In this document: positions 1-11,179 of the stretch, piece after piece
How the letters are laid out: each line of letters starts with the position of its first letter
Numbering within the stretch: the first letter of the stretch is position 1
Source of the DNA: Larix kaempferi
Lineage: Eukaryota; Streptophyta; Pinopsida; Pinales; Pinaceae
Assembly: GCA_027924585.1 (NCBI GenBank)
Contig: BSBM01000779.1
Coordinates: 12,799,001-12,863,000, forward strand
Length of the DNA: 64,000 nucleotides
Reading direction: 5' to 3'
Made by a program: the position numbers and the translations under genes
Notes under the pieces: generated by a model
What the model was told of the DNA's origin: nothing
Seen by the model: the letters and a program-made list of their open reading frames with translations, nothing else
Databases searched by the model: none

Positions 1-712
1 TGTTTTCAATAATGTATTGGTGTTCTTTTTGTGATATTGCATGTTCTTTCATTTCATCCTCAATCTAGTTTGGATTGACAGTATCAAAGTAATATTTCTA
101 TTGTTTTCTCATGCATGTCCTTGATGAGGTCAAGGTATAGGGAGTTGGCCCCAAACTAATTGAACCCAGTGAAGACTTCCCTTGTCGACCCAAATGGCCT
201 CCCATGGCAGACAAAAGAAAGACAATGGAGTAGGAGATCATATCAAGTTGTTTCTCTACGAATTCCTTAAGTGACATACGAGCAAGATGACGGACCATTT
301 TGATTAGATCCTTTAACTTATCCCAACAATGACGAATGCACCTTTTCCAAACAATGGTTTCAAAGGAACAACACCCTTCAAGGTATAAGTTAATTTTGAT
401 ATCCCTATATTTGAAGGAAAGATAAACACAAAAGCTTTAGAGATGGTTAAATTTGCTTGACGATTATTTCTTTGTCCACAACTTTTCCATTAACATTAAT
501 AAAATTGTCTTTGCATTCCTAAAGGCCCTTCATTGTTTGAAATTTATGGAAGACACAAAATCTTATAATCTATGAAAACAATTCTATAACCCCACTGAGT
601 TTGGACAAGATCCAAACTCTCAATGGTTGAAGCAAACAAGGCATCTAAAGAAAAAATGGTCATCCAAGTAATTGACTTGGCTATGATAAGAGCCTTCAAT
701 TTGGTGGACAAC

Positions 713-843
713 CCTATATCCTCTAGTGTGATGAGTGATACCATACCCAAATGGTGTCCTTCAATCCTATATCCTCTAGTGCGATGAGTGATGCCATACC
801 CAAATAGTGTCCTCCAGTGCCATGAGCCATGCCACACCCAAAT
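713..843 (+). repeat. Short tandem duplication (about 55-bp units)
   Basis: Two and a half imperfect copies of a segment containing CTATATCCTCTAGTG, GATGAGTGAT and CATACCCAAAT follow one another. The third copy is degenerate and ends at CCACACCCAAATCATA. The frames read through it in both directions are products of the repeat. Confidence 0.7.
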
Positions 844-1663
844 CATATTCCCTAACTCCCAAGTGGATGAAGAATAAGTTTAATGGGAAAATGAAAGAAA
901 ATTTAAGAATGGCAAGATTAGAAAGTGCATTGAGGAATAGAAAAGGAAGGGTAACAACAATAATCCATTTCATGGGAATCACTTTAAACAACATAGGTGA
1001 AGCTATAACCCTTCCTCTAAAGTTTTGACCTATGCCATGGGAGAAATAACAATGACTTGATAGAAGCCACAAAAATGAAAAAATCATGAGAAAAATGTAA
1101 CTCCTTATCAAATAAAAACAAAAAAACTTATCTTTGAAGGATGATTTCTTCACCCAAAATCATATATTGTCCACCAAACATCGAGAGGTTGAGAAAAATG
1201 ATTGTTTTAAATGCCCTTACATCCAAGTAGGAAAATTTCCGCTTGGATTAAAAAAATCACAAGGTATACTGTCCCAACCATCTAGTTTAATTTTGACCAG
1301 TGGTTGTGTCAATGAAGTTTAATTGGAAAAACGAACCTTGATTGTTGACGGTTTTTATATATAATAAAATTGAAAATGGTTTTTGCACCAATACTTTTCA
1401 ACTTTGTCAGTTCTAATTTTTTAAGAATTCAACACTTTTTCAACTTTGTCAGTTTTTGTTTTTAAGAATTCAAAACTTTCAATCTATTAGTGTGAAAGCA
1501 GCCTGATTTAGCCTTTACATTTATATTTGTTTAATATGTACCTGGGTAGTTTCATATATTGTTATAATTATATTTTTATATAAAAATATTTAATATTGTA
1601 TTAGATATTTTAAATATAAATTTTTTAATTTAAAAAAAATAAACATTTAATTTATTATTAAAA

Positions 1664-1790
1664 ATCAGTTATTTTTAATTAAAATAATCATATATAACAT
1701 CTACATCTGATAAAAAATAAAAAGTTATAATAAATCAGATATTTTTAACTAAAATAATCATATATAACATCTACATCTAATAACAAAATA
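1664..1790 (+). repeat. AT-rich tandem duplication (about 76-bp units)
   Basis: Two adjacent copies of a unit with ATTTTTAAxTAAAATAATC followed by ATATATAACATCTACATCT. The copies differ by a few substitutions. No function is apparent. Confidence 0.7.
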
Positions 1791-2214
1791 ATAAATCACA
1801 ATAGATTATAATGACTTATTATAAAATCATAATGGGTTCACCATGGCCTCAACTTATGTGAGATATCAAAATCCATTAAAGAAAAGGTCACACTAAATGA
1901 CATAGCCATTGCCTCAACTTTTATAAGAGATTAATGTCATTAAAAAAACATTATTATTACATCAAGAATGTCACTTTAAAATGTCAATCCATTGTTGTTT
2001 TATTTTTTAATTATTTTAGGAGGTAGTGATGATGATGATGATGATAGTTATTAATGTCTATTGAGACCAACTTTGATCTATTGGACTTTAAACAGGAATG
2101 AGTCACTTGGTTTTTAGAATTTTATCACTATGCTAAAAAAACTTTAAGAGAAACATTCATAAATCACCATAGTTGTGATGAGTTAAAAGGTTAGGAATGT
2201 CACTATTGTAGTAA

Positions 2215-3450
2215 ATGTTTTGAAATTGCGCTCTAATGTGGGTGTGCGTAGGACATTCTATGAGAAAGTGATTTTCATCTTCAACCCTCTTTGTGTCACA
2301 ACTATGACAAATTCTTTCATCCCACAACATTTTAGGAATCGTCCAACATCCTGTTTCACTATTGAGCCCGTGAGAATTTGTTCTTATTTAAGCAATGTTG
2401 ATTTTCTTCTTTACGCTATTAAAAATAGAGATATACTTTTGCTTTTCTAGATTATGGTTTATCACCTCCTTATAATATCTTTAATTTATTTTATCCTCTA
2501 ACTCTTTATTGCACCACATCTTTTCCGTATTAAATTTAGATGCAATAATACTTTTAATATTATCGCTATTATGCAGAGTGGCCTCTTCCTTGACTCCCCA
2601 ATGGTTTAGCCAAGACTTGGCATCTTTATGCCAACCTCGCTTAAGTCCTAAGTGGTTTTGACTAGAGTATGAAGCAATCTTAGGAAGCCTCTTGTCTCCC
2701 ATGTTGTTTATATTGTTCTTGTACATTAGGTACCTAGTCATAGTCGTGCTCTCAATCGGTGAGAGACTTTCTTCTATGAAGAGGATATGATAGGTTATAT
2801 TTCCTTTAAATTTGAGATTATCTGTTATAAAGTGCTTTTGGATTTTCTCTATCCTTCTCCAAGATTCTCTAAAGATGTTGCAGCCCCAATCTTCACAACC
2901 ATATAAGATAACATAAGTGACGAGCATCTCATAGAGGAGTTTCTTCCTATCGCAAAGCCACAGGTCTATTGATTTACAACTATTTTCAAGTCTAAAATAA
3001 GATTTACATCCTCCATTAATCATTTTCTCAATTCTATTGTTATGATTAAGCTTATGATGAAGATCGATTCCAAGATATTTATATGAAGTTACTTCCTCCA
3101 AGTTGTTGTTGTCATAAATGAAATTATCATAAGTGATCTTTTGAGATTTGATTGTCATAATCTTTGTTTTGTAAGTGTTAACAAGCATACACATACTAGA
3201 GAAAAAATCCTTGAGAATGTTTAGTTACTTGTCGAGATCATAGGGACTCTTTTCCATAAGAGAAATATCATCAACATAGAGAATAAGGATGATGAATATA
3301 CCAGCCAAAGTTGTGCTAACACAACCTGCCTCTTACAAACAATCCTCCAGCTTGTCAATGTAAATACCAAAAAGGGTAGGGGATAGGGGACAACCTTACT
3401 TGAATCCTATATCATTATTAATTTGTTTTGACCAATCCTTAGAGCTCCTA
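2215..3450 (-). pseudogene. LINE ORF2 3' part: reverse transcriptase palm to zinc-knuckle tail
   Basis: On the minus strand this reads as the C-terminal half of a plant L1-type LINE ORF2, which copies its own RNA at a nicked target. Visible motifs in order are GCPLSPTLFG just downstream of 3420, the catalytic YVDD box at 3267-3278 (complement), SYKYLGIDL within 2481-3194, and a C-terminal CHSC...HFLIEC zinc-knuckle pattern at about 2222-2326, as in the zf-RVT tail of plant LINEs. The frame is broken by stops between 3194 and 3450 and again below 2481. The RT continues upstream at 7399-7985 after a 3.9-kb insertion. Family assignment is strong; the copy is dead. Confidence 0.85.
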
Positions 3451-3455
3451 AAATT

Positions 3456-4249
3456 TGTGAAAATCCTCATAGCAGATCTAAGAGCTGATGTGTACCTCAC
3501 AAGAAAGATTAAGATTAAGCAGGAAAATAGAAGAAGAGTGGTCAATGCAGTGTAAAAGAGCACTAGAATTATGATACAGTAGAACTCAGATAGAAGCAAA
3601 ATAACATCACACTCTAATTCATTAATCATAATATGAACAATAAACAATACAATGGTAGAGAGGATTCGAATGCCAAGGTGGAAATTCGAATTAGCCTGCA
3701 TGGGCATGGATTATCTACACTAGGAGTCATCATCATCATCAGTGGAGTGTCAACAATACATCACTGGGAGTCCTAATCATCATCAGTGGAGTCATCAATG
3801 TACAAGTAATGCTCAACCAGGTGTCAAACTGAGTCTAACTGAGTGTGGTAGGTGTAACTAGCATGTGGAAGCACTAATGTAGTGAAGGAGGCTCAATGGA
3901 GGGCGCATGGGGAGCTGACTGGAGTCAAAATAGGCAATCTAATCTCTCTGGAGGTCCATCAGAGTGTTTCAGTGAGTTAACTAGGCCATCTGTCCTTAAA
4001 TTAGGGATCAGATCCATAAATCAAGGAACTAACTGAGTGGTAGGTGAGAGAGGGCACCTTTCACATGTGGTAGGTGAAAGGAGGGCGCACTAAGCAATAA
4101 GAGGGCTAGAAATGATTAAAAAGAATCTCTCGGGGCTAGCAAAATGGGGACTAGGTGTTGGGACTGATGACTGGGATGCATGCATGACTGAAATGCAAAA
4201 TAATGATATTGCTGGTAGGACTAGGATGGAGTATAGGAATATCCCAACA
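3456..4249 (-). repeat. 3' LTR of the gag-only element
   Basis: 794-bp LTR, matched over its whole length by the copy at 5671-7393 once the insertion in the latter is removed. The plus-strand edges are TGTGAAAATCCTCA at 3456 and GGAATATCCCAACA ending at 4249. It contains short ATCATCATCAT-type tracts and a repeated AGTGTCAACAATACA segment. Confidence 0.88.
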
Positions 4250-4260
4250 CCCCCCCTTAA
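4250..4260 (-). promoter_or_regulatory. Polypurine tract of the gag-only element
   Basis: On the minus strand the sequence TTAAGGGGGGG stands directly before the 3' LTR start TGTTGGG. This is the expected site for priming plus-strand DNA and it fixes the element's orientation. Confidence 0.8.
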
Positions 4261-4928
4261 TCCATCCCGAGCCCTGGTAACTGAGACCAAAGGTCACCCA
4301 ATACAATGAATAATAAATAACAATCCATAAACCGAGGAAATGGGGAAAACCTCATGGGAAAAATACTCCCCCTCAAAATAGATTGTAGGGCACACTAAAA
4401 TAAATGCTCCAAACTCAAGTAGGTGTGATTCTTGGTCATATGTCTGGAGGTATCTTCTTCTTGGGAATAAGTGGATCATGCTAAAAAAGCATGTGCTTGT
4501 ACTTGCTCTTCAGATCGAATGTGATGAGAACAAATCTAGAGGTATGAGGATGATCCTGGAACCCGTGATTCGAATCAACTGAGGTAGGATCAAATCCATG
4601 AATGTATAGATAGTCTTTTGTTTTCTCCTTTGAATCATCATAGGTGAGAGTATGCCCAAATGAACCATCACATGATAGTGATTGCTTGGAATCCAAATCA
4701 GATATCCAAGACTTGAAAAATGGTTTCTTGAGATCTCCTTTGAACCTTTGGAGGTGACATCAAAACCATGAAATGCATGAGAAATTATCCCAAGTGAATG
4801 GAAATGCCCTACATCTTCAATAAACTTCTGAGAGCATGTACAAATGATCTTACAATAGCACATAAGAGGTGAGTGATCAAGGAGAGTGAATGCATTACCT
4901 CTAATTGCTGATTTAACCTCCAAAACAT

Positions 4929-5468
4929 TCATGAGATATCATTATGCAAACCAACAAACTCTTGTGCAAGAGAGGATTTATGAACCTCTACAGTTTCTAG
5001 AGTGTGAGTTGGCAGAGAATTCGAAATAGAAGATATTGAGAGCATGCATGTAGAATCTGCAAGTTCTTCTTCTTTTTGGAAAACTTCATTATGAGATATG
5101 TTTGATACTAATTCATGATCAGAGAGACCATCAAGGAGGGTGAATGCATCATTGGGCTTTCTCTCCAAATAGTTTGCACCAATCCCTTCATTATGTTTTC
5201 CAAATCTTTCATCCAGATGGGCCCATAGCACTTTTGGAGATTCAATAGAATCATAGAAGTGGGATTGCATACAATGAGAAATAGCAGTCAACATTGCTCC
5301 ATAGGCTCTGTCACCTTCATTTAACCAATCATTCTCCTCTTCAGAGGATTCGAACTCTCTTTCAAAACAATAATAAAAAAGACCATGTCTCTTCAAATAT
5401 GCTATCATCTTTGGTTTCCACTCATCATAGTTGAATGGAGAGAGAGGAGGAATTCCTTCCATATTCAT
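4929..5468 (-). pseudogene. Copia-like gag fragment of the non-autonomous element
   Basis: The frame stays open from 5630 to 4929. The likely true start is the Met at 5468 (MNMEGIPPLSPFNYDEW...), because the upstream part is alanine/valine-rich translation of a leader repeat. NYDEWKPKMIAYLKRHGLF, followed by a helix-rich region with SPKVLWAHLDERFG, resembles the N-terminal gag domain (DUF4219/UBN2 type) of plant Copia elements, which forms the particle shell. At about 180 residues it is shorter than a full gag and has no zinc knuckle. The stop overlaps the ATG of a second open frame (4932 to 4510) that repeats the phrase AFTLLD but has no recognisable domain. Confidence 0.6.
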
Positions 5469-5509
5469 GGAAGCTGTTGCAGAAGACCTGCAAAAAAAAC
5501 AATAGAGAA

Positions 5510-5605
5510 TATCTGCAACTGCTACTGCTGCAAAAATGCAGAAAACTGCTGCAACTGCTACTGCTTCAAAAATGCAGAAAACTGCTGCTGCACTCGAAAT
5601 CTTGG
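5510..5605 (+). repeat. CTG/CAA-rich tandem duplication in the element leader
   Basis: A roughly 42-bp unit (CTGCAACTGCTACTGC plus CAAAAATGCAGAAAA) occurs twice in tandem with a partial third copy. It lies between the primer site and the gag Met, so it belongs to the untranslated leader. Its translation gives the alanine/valine/cysteine-rich N-terminal run rejected as protein. Confidence 0.75.
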
Positions 5606-5658
5606 TAATAAACTGCAAAAAAACTCTCAAGAATGGAGATAGACTATACTCTCAACAT

Positions 5659-5670
5659 GCTCTGATACCA
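5659..5670 (-). promoter_or_regulatory. tRNA-iMet-type primer binding site
   Basis: The minus strand reads TGGTATCAGAGC immediately after the 5' LTR end. This is the usual initiator-Met tRNA primer site of plant LTR retrotransposons and shows that the right-hand LTR is the 5' one. Confidence 0.9.
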
Positions 5671-7393
5671 TGTGAAAATCCTCACAGTAGATCTAAGAGC
5701 TGATATATACCTCACAAGAAAGATTAAGATTAAGCAGGAAAATAGAAGAAGAGTGGTCAATGTAGTGTAAAAGAGCAGCAAAATTATGATACAGTAGAAC
5801 TCAGATAGAAGCAGAATAACATCACACTCTAATTCATTAATCATAATATGAACAATAAATAATATAATGATGGAGAGGATTCGAATGCCAAAGTGGCAAT
5901 TCGAATTACCCTACATGGGCATGGCTTATCTACACTAGGAGTCATCATCATCATCAGTGGAGTGTCAACAATACACCACTAGGAGTCCTAATCATCAGTA
6001 GTGGAGTCATCAATGCATGAGTAATGGTCAACCATGTGTCAAACTAAGTCTAACTGAGTGTGGTAGGTGTAACTGGCACATGGAAGCTGATGTAGTGAAG
6101 GAGGCTCAGTAGAGGGTGCATGGGGAGCTGACTGGAGTCAAAATAGGAAATCTAGTCTCTCTGGAGGTCCATCAGAGTGTTTCAGTGAGTTAACTAGTCC
6201 ATCTGTCCTTAAATCAGGGAGTATATCCATAAATCAAGGAACTAACTGTTTGACGGACAATCTACCAAGAGCGGACTCGAGGCGTGATCTCCCTAGCTCA
6301 ATGCGAGTCTAGAACAAATAGGACATAATATAAATCACTTTCCTAGATATAATTAAGGATTGAGGGACAAGATAAATTTACCTTATAGATCGTAGATCCT
6401 TTTCTCCTTGAATGCTGCTCCAAGCTTGAAAATCAATAGATCTAAGATGCAAAACCCGTCAAGATAACAAGACAACAAAACAAGTAAAACACATCTATAC
6501 AATAATAGATCTAAGTAAGTAGTCAAGCAGGATAACTACACAAGATATCATTAACACAATGAGATTTTGGTGGAAAGCAATTATATTACTGTATTTAAAA
6601 GGGGAGTACATAGGATAGAAAGATTGCAACCATAGACTTGACATAGCAATCCTCATCCGATCAAACCAATGTCAAAGCCTCCCAAGGAAGTGTGAGTCTC
6701 CTAATAGATGAATAGAGATCTCTCCTAAGGTGATTTCACCAGCATGTAGACACTATAGACTTCCTCCCTTTGGAATGGCAGTGAGCTTCACGTATATAGG
6801 ACTAAGTGGATAGGGTAGGTTGAGATATGGTAGGAGAGAGATAGGGATCCTTCCAAGAGGTTAGGAACTGAATGCCAACTCTCCCAAAAGGTCAGGGATA
6901 GGGATCCATGTTAGTTAGCTTTGAGAATGGGCTCGAAGGAGCTATTTTTGTCCATTAACTGACATCGTCGCAGGCTGCAAAAGGCCAACCTGCAACATCG
7001 CAGGTTGCATGGGGACAACCTGCGACGACCTCTCAAAACTTACTATAAATGGGTTTGTATCTCTTCCAGGTCAATAAATTAGTCAAGGAAACTTTAGGGA
7101 TGTATACACTAAGTCTCATGATGGTAAGCTTTTAGGTGTAACACTAACTGAGTGTAACTGAGAGAGGGTGCCTTTCACATGTGGTAGGTGAAAGGAGGGT
7201 GCACTAAGCACTAGGAGGGCTAGAAATGATCAAAAAGAAGTTCCCGGGGCTAGCAAAATGGGGACTAGGTGTTGGGATTGATGATTGGGATGCATGCAAT
7301 TGCATGCCTGCATGCAAAAATGCATGCTTGACTGAAATGCAAAATAATGATAATGCTGGTAGGACTAGGATGGAGTATAGGAATACCCTAACA
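5671..7393 (-). repeat. 5' LTR of the gag-only element, split by a solo LTR
   Basis: The plus-strand left edge is TGTGAAAATCCTCA and the right edge is GGAATACCCTAACA, matching the 3' LTR. Without the 897-bp solo LTR and its 5-bp duplication the length is about 821 bp, close to the 794-bp partner. The right part also has an extra ATGCATGC-rich stretch near 7290-7330. Confidence 0.87.
6247..7143. mobile_element. Solo LTR nested in another LTR
   Basis: A 897-bp segment that starts TGTTTGACGG and ends AGGTGTAACA interrupts the 5' LTR of the gag-only element. It is flanked by exact 5-bp duplications CTAAC (6242-6246 and 7144-7148), and the uninterrupted partner LTR shows the empty site. It has no coding content or internal primer site, as expected after recombination between two LTRs. 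Orientation cannot be fixed. It contains a compact inverted repeat at 6966-7027. Confidence 0.85.
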
Positions 7394-7398
7394 AACTT

Positions 7399-7985
7399 GA
7401 CAATAGCCTTCTCATACAACCTTATCACAACAACTTTCAACTCGAAAGGGACTTTTAGCTCTTCTAATCTATTCGAAAGGTTAGTTCTAGGCACTATGCC
7501 AAATGCTTTTCTAAAGTCAACAAAGCAACATAGAAGATTAGTTTTATTATTGTGACACTTCTCAACAATGGTCCTAAGAGTAACAAAGTGGTCCATATTT
7601 CAATGATAGCCTCAAAATCATGCTTGGCCTTTAGCTCTTTTTCTGTACCTCTCTAGCCATATGTTGATCTTTCCAACACAATTGCAAATAATTTGGCTAC
7701 AAAGAGGGTTAATCATAATGGTCCTATAATTAGATGGATTGTTCTTATCTCCACTTTTAAAAATATGAACAATGAAACTTTTTGTCTAAGGTTTAAGGAA
7801 ATCCTGCTTGAATGTTAAATTAAAGAGCTTGTGGATGTGAGGGATGAGGATAGACCCACCAATTTTTAAGATTTCTACTTGGTATCCTTCAATGTCCTTA
7901 GCTTTCCATTTTGTGAGTCATTTAACCCCAAAATCTATGTCTTCTAAATAGAAAACTTTTTCTTTGTCGAAAGTCTCTTAACCAA
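7399..7985 (-). pseudogene. LINE ORF2 5' part: N-terminal reverse transcriptase
   Basis: The minus-strand reading gives plant LINE RT motifs in order: IFKSGDKNNPSNYRTIMINPL near 7730-7790, NIWLERYRKRAKGQA near 7640-7680, then DHFVTLRTIVEKC and CCFVDFRKAFGIVPR within 7396-7596. These are the finger and early palm blocks that precede the YVDD part now at 3267-3278. Stops and frame changes show it is dead. No endonuclease domain is seen upstream before the Copia insertion at 8092, so the LINE looks 5'-truncated or too decayed to read. Confidence 0.85.
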
Positions 7986-8091
7986 CAAAGAAACTTCACA
8001 CATATCACAACACCAAATTAATTTAAGTGAACCATAATTAAAAATGTTATTTTTTTTCATTCCCACATACTTAATTTAAATTGATTACACA

Positions 8092-8637
8092 TGTTGGTTG
8101 TGGAGCATGATTATCTTCCTGATTCAGAGATCTTGTTGTTATGTCGTGTTTGTACCCCAGTTTTGTATGATGTACAGGTGGATTATACACTTGTCCCAGT
8201 GGGGGGTGTGCAGGGGTGAATCCCTCGAAAGAAATTTTTTATTGCCTTGTAAAATGTTATAATTTCATAGTCAGTTTGAATCGTTCATTAGATCTCAAAT
8301 TTGACAATAGAATTTATGTTAGGGATTTTAGCCCTAGAAGGAAACCCTCTTTATGTATGAGAGAATTGTATTGCGGCTGCAGAGTATTATGAAAAATGAT
8401 CTATGTGGTTGTGTGAGAGAGACTATGAGAGAGTGAAGAGTAAGTTGCAATGGATGTGCTGCAGGTTGTATCCCTTCATTTTGTTGGATAGTATAATAAA
8501 ATGAATGACGATTTATTTATGGATGTAGCCCATATTGGGTGAACCATGTATATTGGTGTCTCTCTTGTATTGTGTTTATGTGTTTTATTTATGCATCTTA
8601 TTTTATGCTATTGTTCTGCCATCCTGTTTTTCTAACA
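8092..8637 (+). repeat. 5' LTR of the Copia element
   Basis: Runs from TGTTGGTTGTGG to TTTTTCTAACA. It aligns along its length with the 3' LTR at 12685 but lacks about 35 bp of G/C-rich sequence present there near 12795-12840, which accounts for the length difference. Confidence 0.9.
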
Positions 8638-8639
8638 AC

Positions 8640-8651
8640 TGGTATCATATA
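8640..8651 (+). promoter_or_regulatory. Primer binding site of the Copia element
   Basis: TGGTATCA lies two bases after the 5' LTR and matches the first eight bases of the initiator-Met primer site. The next bases (TATA) diverge from the usual GAGC, which suggests decay. Confidence 0.7.
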
Positions 8652-8716
8652 TATCCAAAGGCCTATTTGGCGCATAAAATTGCAAGAAAGAAGGGTTCTT
8701 GGTTCGAGTGGGAGCA

Positions 8717-9480
8717 ATGACAGAAGAATGAAAGTTTACGGTCGAGAAATTGAACGGCCAAAACTACCAATTAAGGAAGATGCAAATGGAGGAATATCTT
8801 CAAAAGGATCTACCATTGGGATGAAAAGGAAGTAAGCTGGTGGCTATGAATGATGAAGAATGGGAGGTTCTTGATAGAAAGGCACTGGGAACAATATGAC
8901 TGTGCCTGGCTTCATCAGTGGCTTTCAATATTTCAAAAGAAAATACAATGGAGGGTCTAATGAATGCATTAGGTAAATTGTATGAAAAACCCTCAGCTTC
9001 CAATAAGGTATTTCAAATGAAGCGTTTATTTAATATGAAGATGTCAGAAGGTGGGTTTGTTGCCGACCATTTAAATTAATTTAATACGGCTACTAATTAG
9101 CTAAGTTCTATAGGAGTGAACTTTGATGATGAGGTTATGGCTCTTCTAATCTTGTGCTCATTGCCAGAAAGCTGGAACGGCTTGGTCATGGCTGTAAGTA
9201 ACTCTGTCTTTGGTTCAAACACTTTGAAATTTGATGATGTTGTTGGTATTATTCTTATCGATGAAATACGACAGAAAAGCACAGGTGAGACATCAGGTAA
9301 TGTGTTGACCATTGAGAGTAGGGGAAGATAAAGGAAGAGAGGAAAGAGCCCAGTTAATTGTGGGAATTCTAGGAAGGGAAGATCCAAGTCCATACTAGGA
9401 AAGATAAAGTGTTGGAACTGTGCGAAGAAAAGACATATGAAGAAAGACTACAGATCTCTAAAGATGAAAGGAGATGGAAA
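8717..9480 (+). pseudogene. Copia gag remnant with CCHC knuckle
   Basis: Starts at ATG 8717 (MTEE, then a stop, then KFTVEKLNGQNYQLRKMQME), a typical plant Copia gag N-terminus. The middle is scrambled by frameshifts and stops. ALLILCSLPESWNGLVMAVS at about 9130-9200 is a standard late-gag block. The zinc knuckle at 9410-9451 reads CWNC...HMKKDY, so the last cysteine has become tyrosine. Gag coats the RNA; this copy cannot make an intact protein. Confidence 0.8.
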
Positions 9481-9484
9481 TCAA

Positions 9485-9871
9485 GAGACTACTCAGGAAG
9501 CAAATGTAGCAGGTGATGTGTTACAAGATGATTTGATTCTTGCATTAGATAATACTAGTGATTATTGGGTAGTATATTTAGGGGTTTCATGTCATGCTAC
9601 ACCCCATAGGAAATATTTTCATGTTTATGTTCAAGGTGATTTTAGACATGTTTTATTGGGTGATGATGAACCTTGTAAAATTGTTGGAATGGGTAAGGTA
9701 CATATAAAGTTAAATAAGGGAAATGAATGGTTGTTGAAAGGCGTAAGGCATATTCCTGCTATGAAAATAAATCTAATCTCAACAGGGCAGTTGGGAGATG
9801 CTGGTTGTTTATCTATGTTTGGAGAAACATGGTGGAATATCACTAAAGGATCACCGGTGATAGCAAAATGA
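9485..9871 (+). pseudogene. Copia aspartic protease remnant
   Basis: The open frame shows the block around the protease active site followed by HATPHRKYFHVYVQGDF, LGDDEPCKIVGMGKV, VRHIPAMKINLISTGQLGDAG and VIAK, a standard plant Copia protease. The expected catalytic DSGAS triad position reads YLGVS, so the active-site aspartate is lost. The frame ends in TGA at 9869-9871 before the GAG-pre-integrase segment. Confidence 0.82.
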
Positions 9872-9872
9872 G

Positions 9873-10753
9873 ACAAGATATGTACTTTGTATTTATGTCC
9901 TCATAATACTGACTGCTCTATCTCTTTAGCTTCCACAGGAACATATACAATATTGTGGCATCATAGGCTTGTCCACATGAGTGAGAAAGGGATGCAAATT
10001 CTCCATTCAAGGAAGTTGCTGCCAAATTGAAAGCATGTTAGTTTGGAATTCTGTGAAAACTATGTTTATGGAAAACATAAGAGAGTCATATTTCTCAGAG
10101 TTTGGAAGCAAAAGAAGAGTGAAAAGTTAGAGCTTGTGCATATAGATGTACGGGGACTGGCTCAGGTACAATCTCTTGGTGGCTCTCATTATTATGTTAC
10201 TTTTATTGATGATGCAACTATAAAAACCTGGGTTTATTGCATTCGACATAAATATGATGTTTTTTCTACTTTTAATAAATGGAAAGATTTGGTTGAGAAT
10301 GAGACAGGAAAAAGGTTGAAGTGTCTCAGATTTGATAATGAAGGTGAATACTGCAGCAAGGAGTTCGATAGTTACTGTTCATACCATGGGATTCATAGAG
10401 AGAAGATAGTTCCAAGAACACCATAAGAAAATGGTGTGTTAGAAAGGATGAACAAGACAATGATGGAGCATGCAAGGCATATGAGACTACATGCAGGGTT
10501 GCCCTTACAATTTTGGGTAGATGCTATAGATATTGATTTTTTCTTAATAAATGAAGGACCTTCAATCTCCTTGGATGCTGACATTCCAGAGGAGTCATGG
10601 ACATGTGAAAAGGTAAACTACTCATTTATGAGAACTTTTGGTTGTGAAGCATTTGTCCATATTGATAAGCAAAATATAAAAAAGCTTGAGGCTAAATCCA
10701 AGAAGTGTACTTTTATTGGATACAGGGTTGATAATTTTGGTTATCACTTATGA
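9873..10753 (+). pseudogene. Copia integrase remnant
   Basis: A GAG-pre-integrase segment (LWHHRLVHMSEKGMQ near 9950-10000) is followed by the integrase core. The catalytic acids are visible: Asp in HIDVRG (about 10138), Asp in RFDNEGEY (about 10330) and Glu in NGVLERMN (about 10440). An in-frame TAA at 10424-10426 stands where the family has Gln (TPQQNG), consistent with CAA to TAA. The frame continues to FIGYRVDNFGYHL and a stop at 10751. Integrase would insert the cDNA; this one is truncated by stops. Confidence 0.85.
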
Positions 10754-11179
10754 GATTATGAAAATAAAAAAATAATTATGAGTAGAGATGTTGTATTCAA
10801 TGAAAATGCCACGTACAAATATCAATTACAGGGAAAGAAACAGGAAAATGAAAACATAGAATACACAGTGCTTGACGAAATCAAAGAAAATGAAACTCCA
10901 AAGGTGCAAAAAATTAAGAACAACAATAGGTACCTCAAACTCATGCAATTGTTAGAAGATCTACCAGTTTAAGTAGACCCCTTGAATGATACTCTCCCTC
11001 ACTGTATTATTTATTGATGACTAATTCTGGTGAACCAAAATGTTATGAATAAGCAATACATGTGGAAATAAAAAGAAGTGGGAGCAAGGCATGAATGAGG
11101 AGATGGACTCCCTGGTCAAAAACTAGACTTGGAATTTGGTTCAGTTGCCTGCATGTAAAAAAGCATTGTAGAATAAATA

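Larger units (their letters stand above)
1..2200. other. AT-rich intergenic DNA with decayed repeats
   Basis: No reading frame here resembles a known protein. The first 300 bases resemble 29.60-29.93 kb in the same orientation, so they are part of a diverged dispersed repeat. Small direct duplications are visible: about 55-bp units at 713-843, about 48-bp units at 1390-1480 sharing a TTTTCAACTTTGTCAGTT core, and about 76-bp units at 1664-1790 sharing an ATCATATATAACATCTACAT core. A short (GAT)n tract lies near 2026-2046. I see no promoter, RNA gene or mobile-element terminus. Confidence 0.6.
3456..7393 (-). mobile_element. Small non-autonomous LTR retrotransposon (gag only), inserted in the LINE
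   Basis: Minus-strand element with two related LTRs (5' LTR on the right, 3' LTR on the left). Next to the 5' LTR is a tRNA-iMet-type primer site, TGGTATCAGAGC on the minus strand. A G-rich polypurine tract abuts the 3' LTR. Termini are TGTTGGG...TTTTCACA on the minus strand. Flanking 5-mers are AAATT (3451-3455) and AACTT (7394-7398), a target duplication with one mismatch, and removing the element rejoins the LINE RT. The internal region is only about 1.4 kb and encodes a Copia-like gag fragment with no pol. It is therefore non-autonomous and must have been mobilised in trans. Confidence 0.88.
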
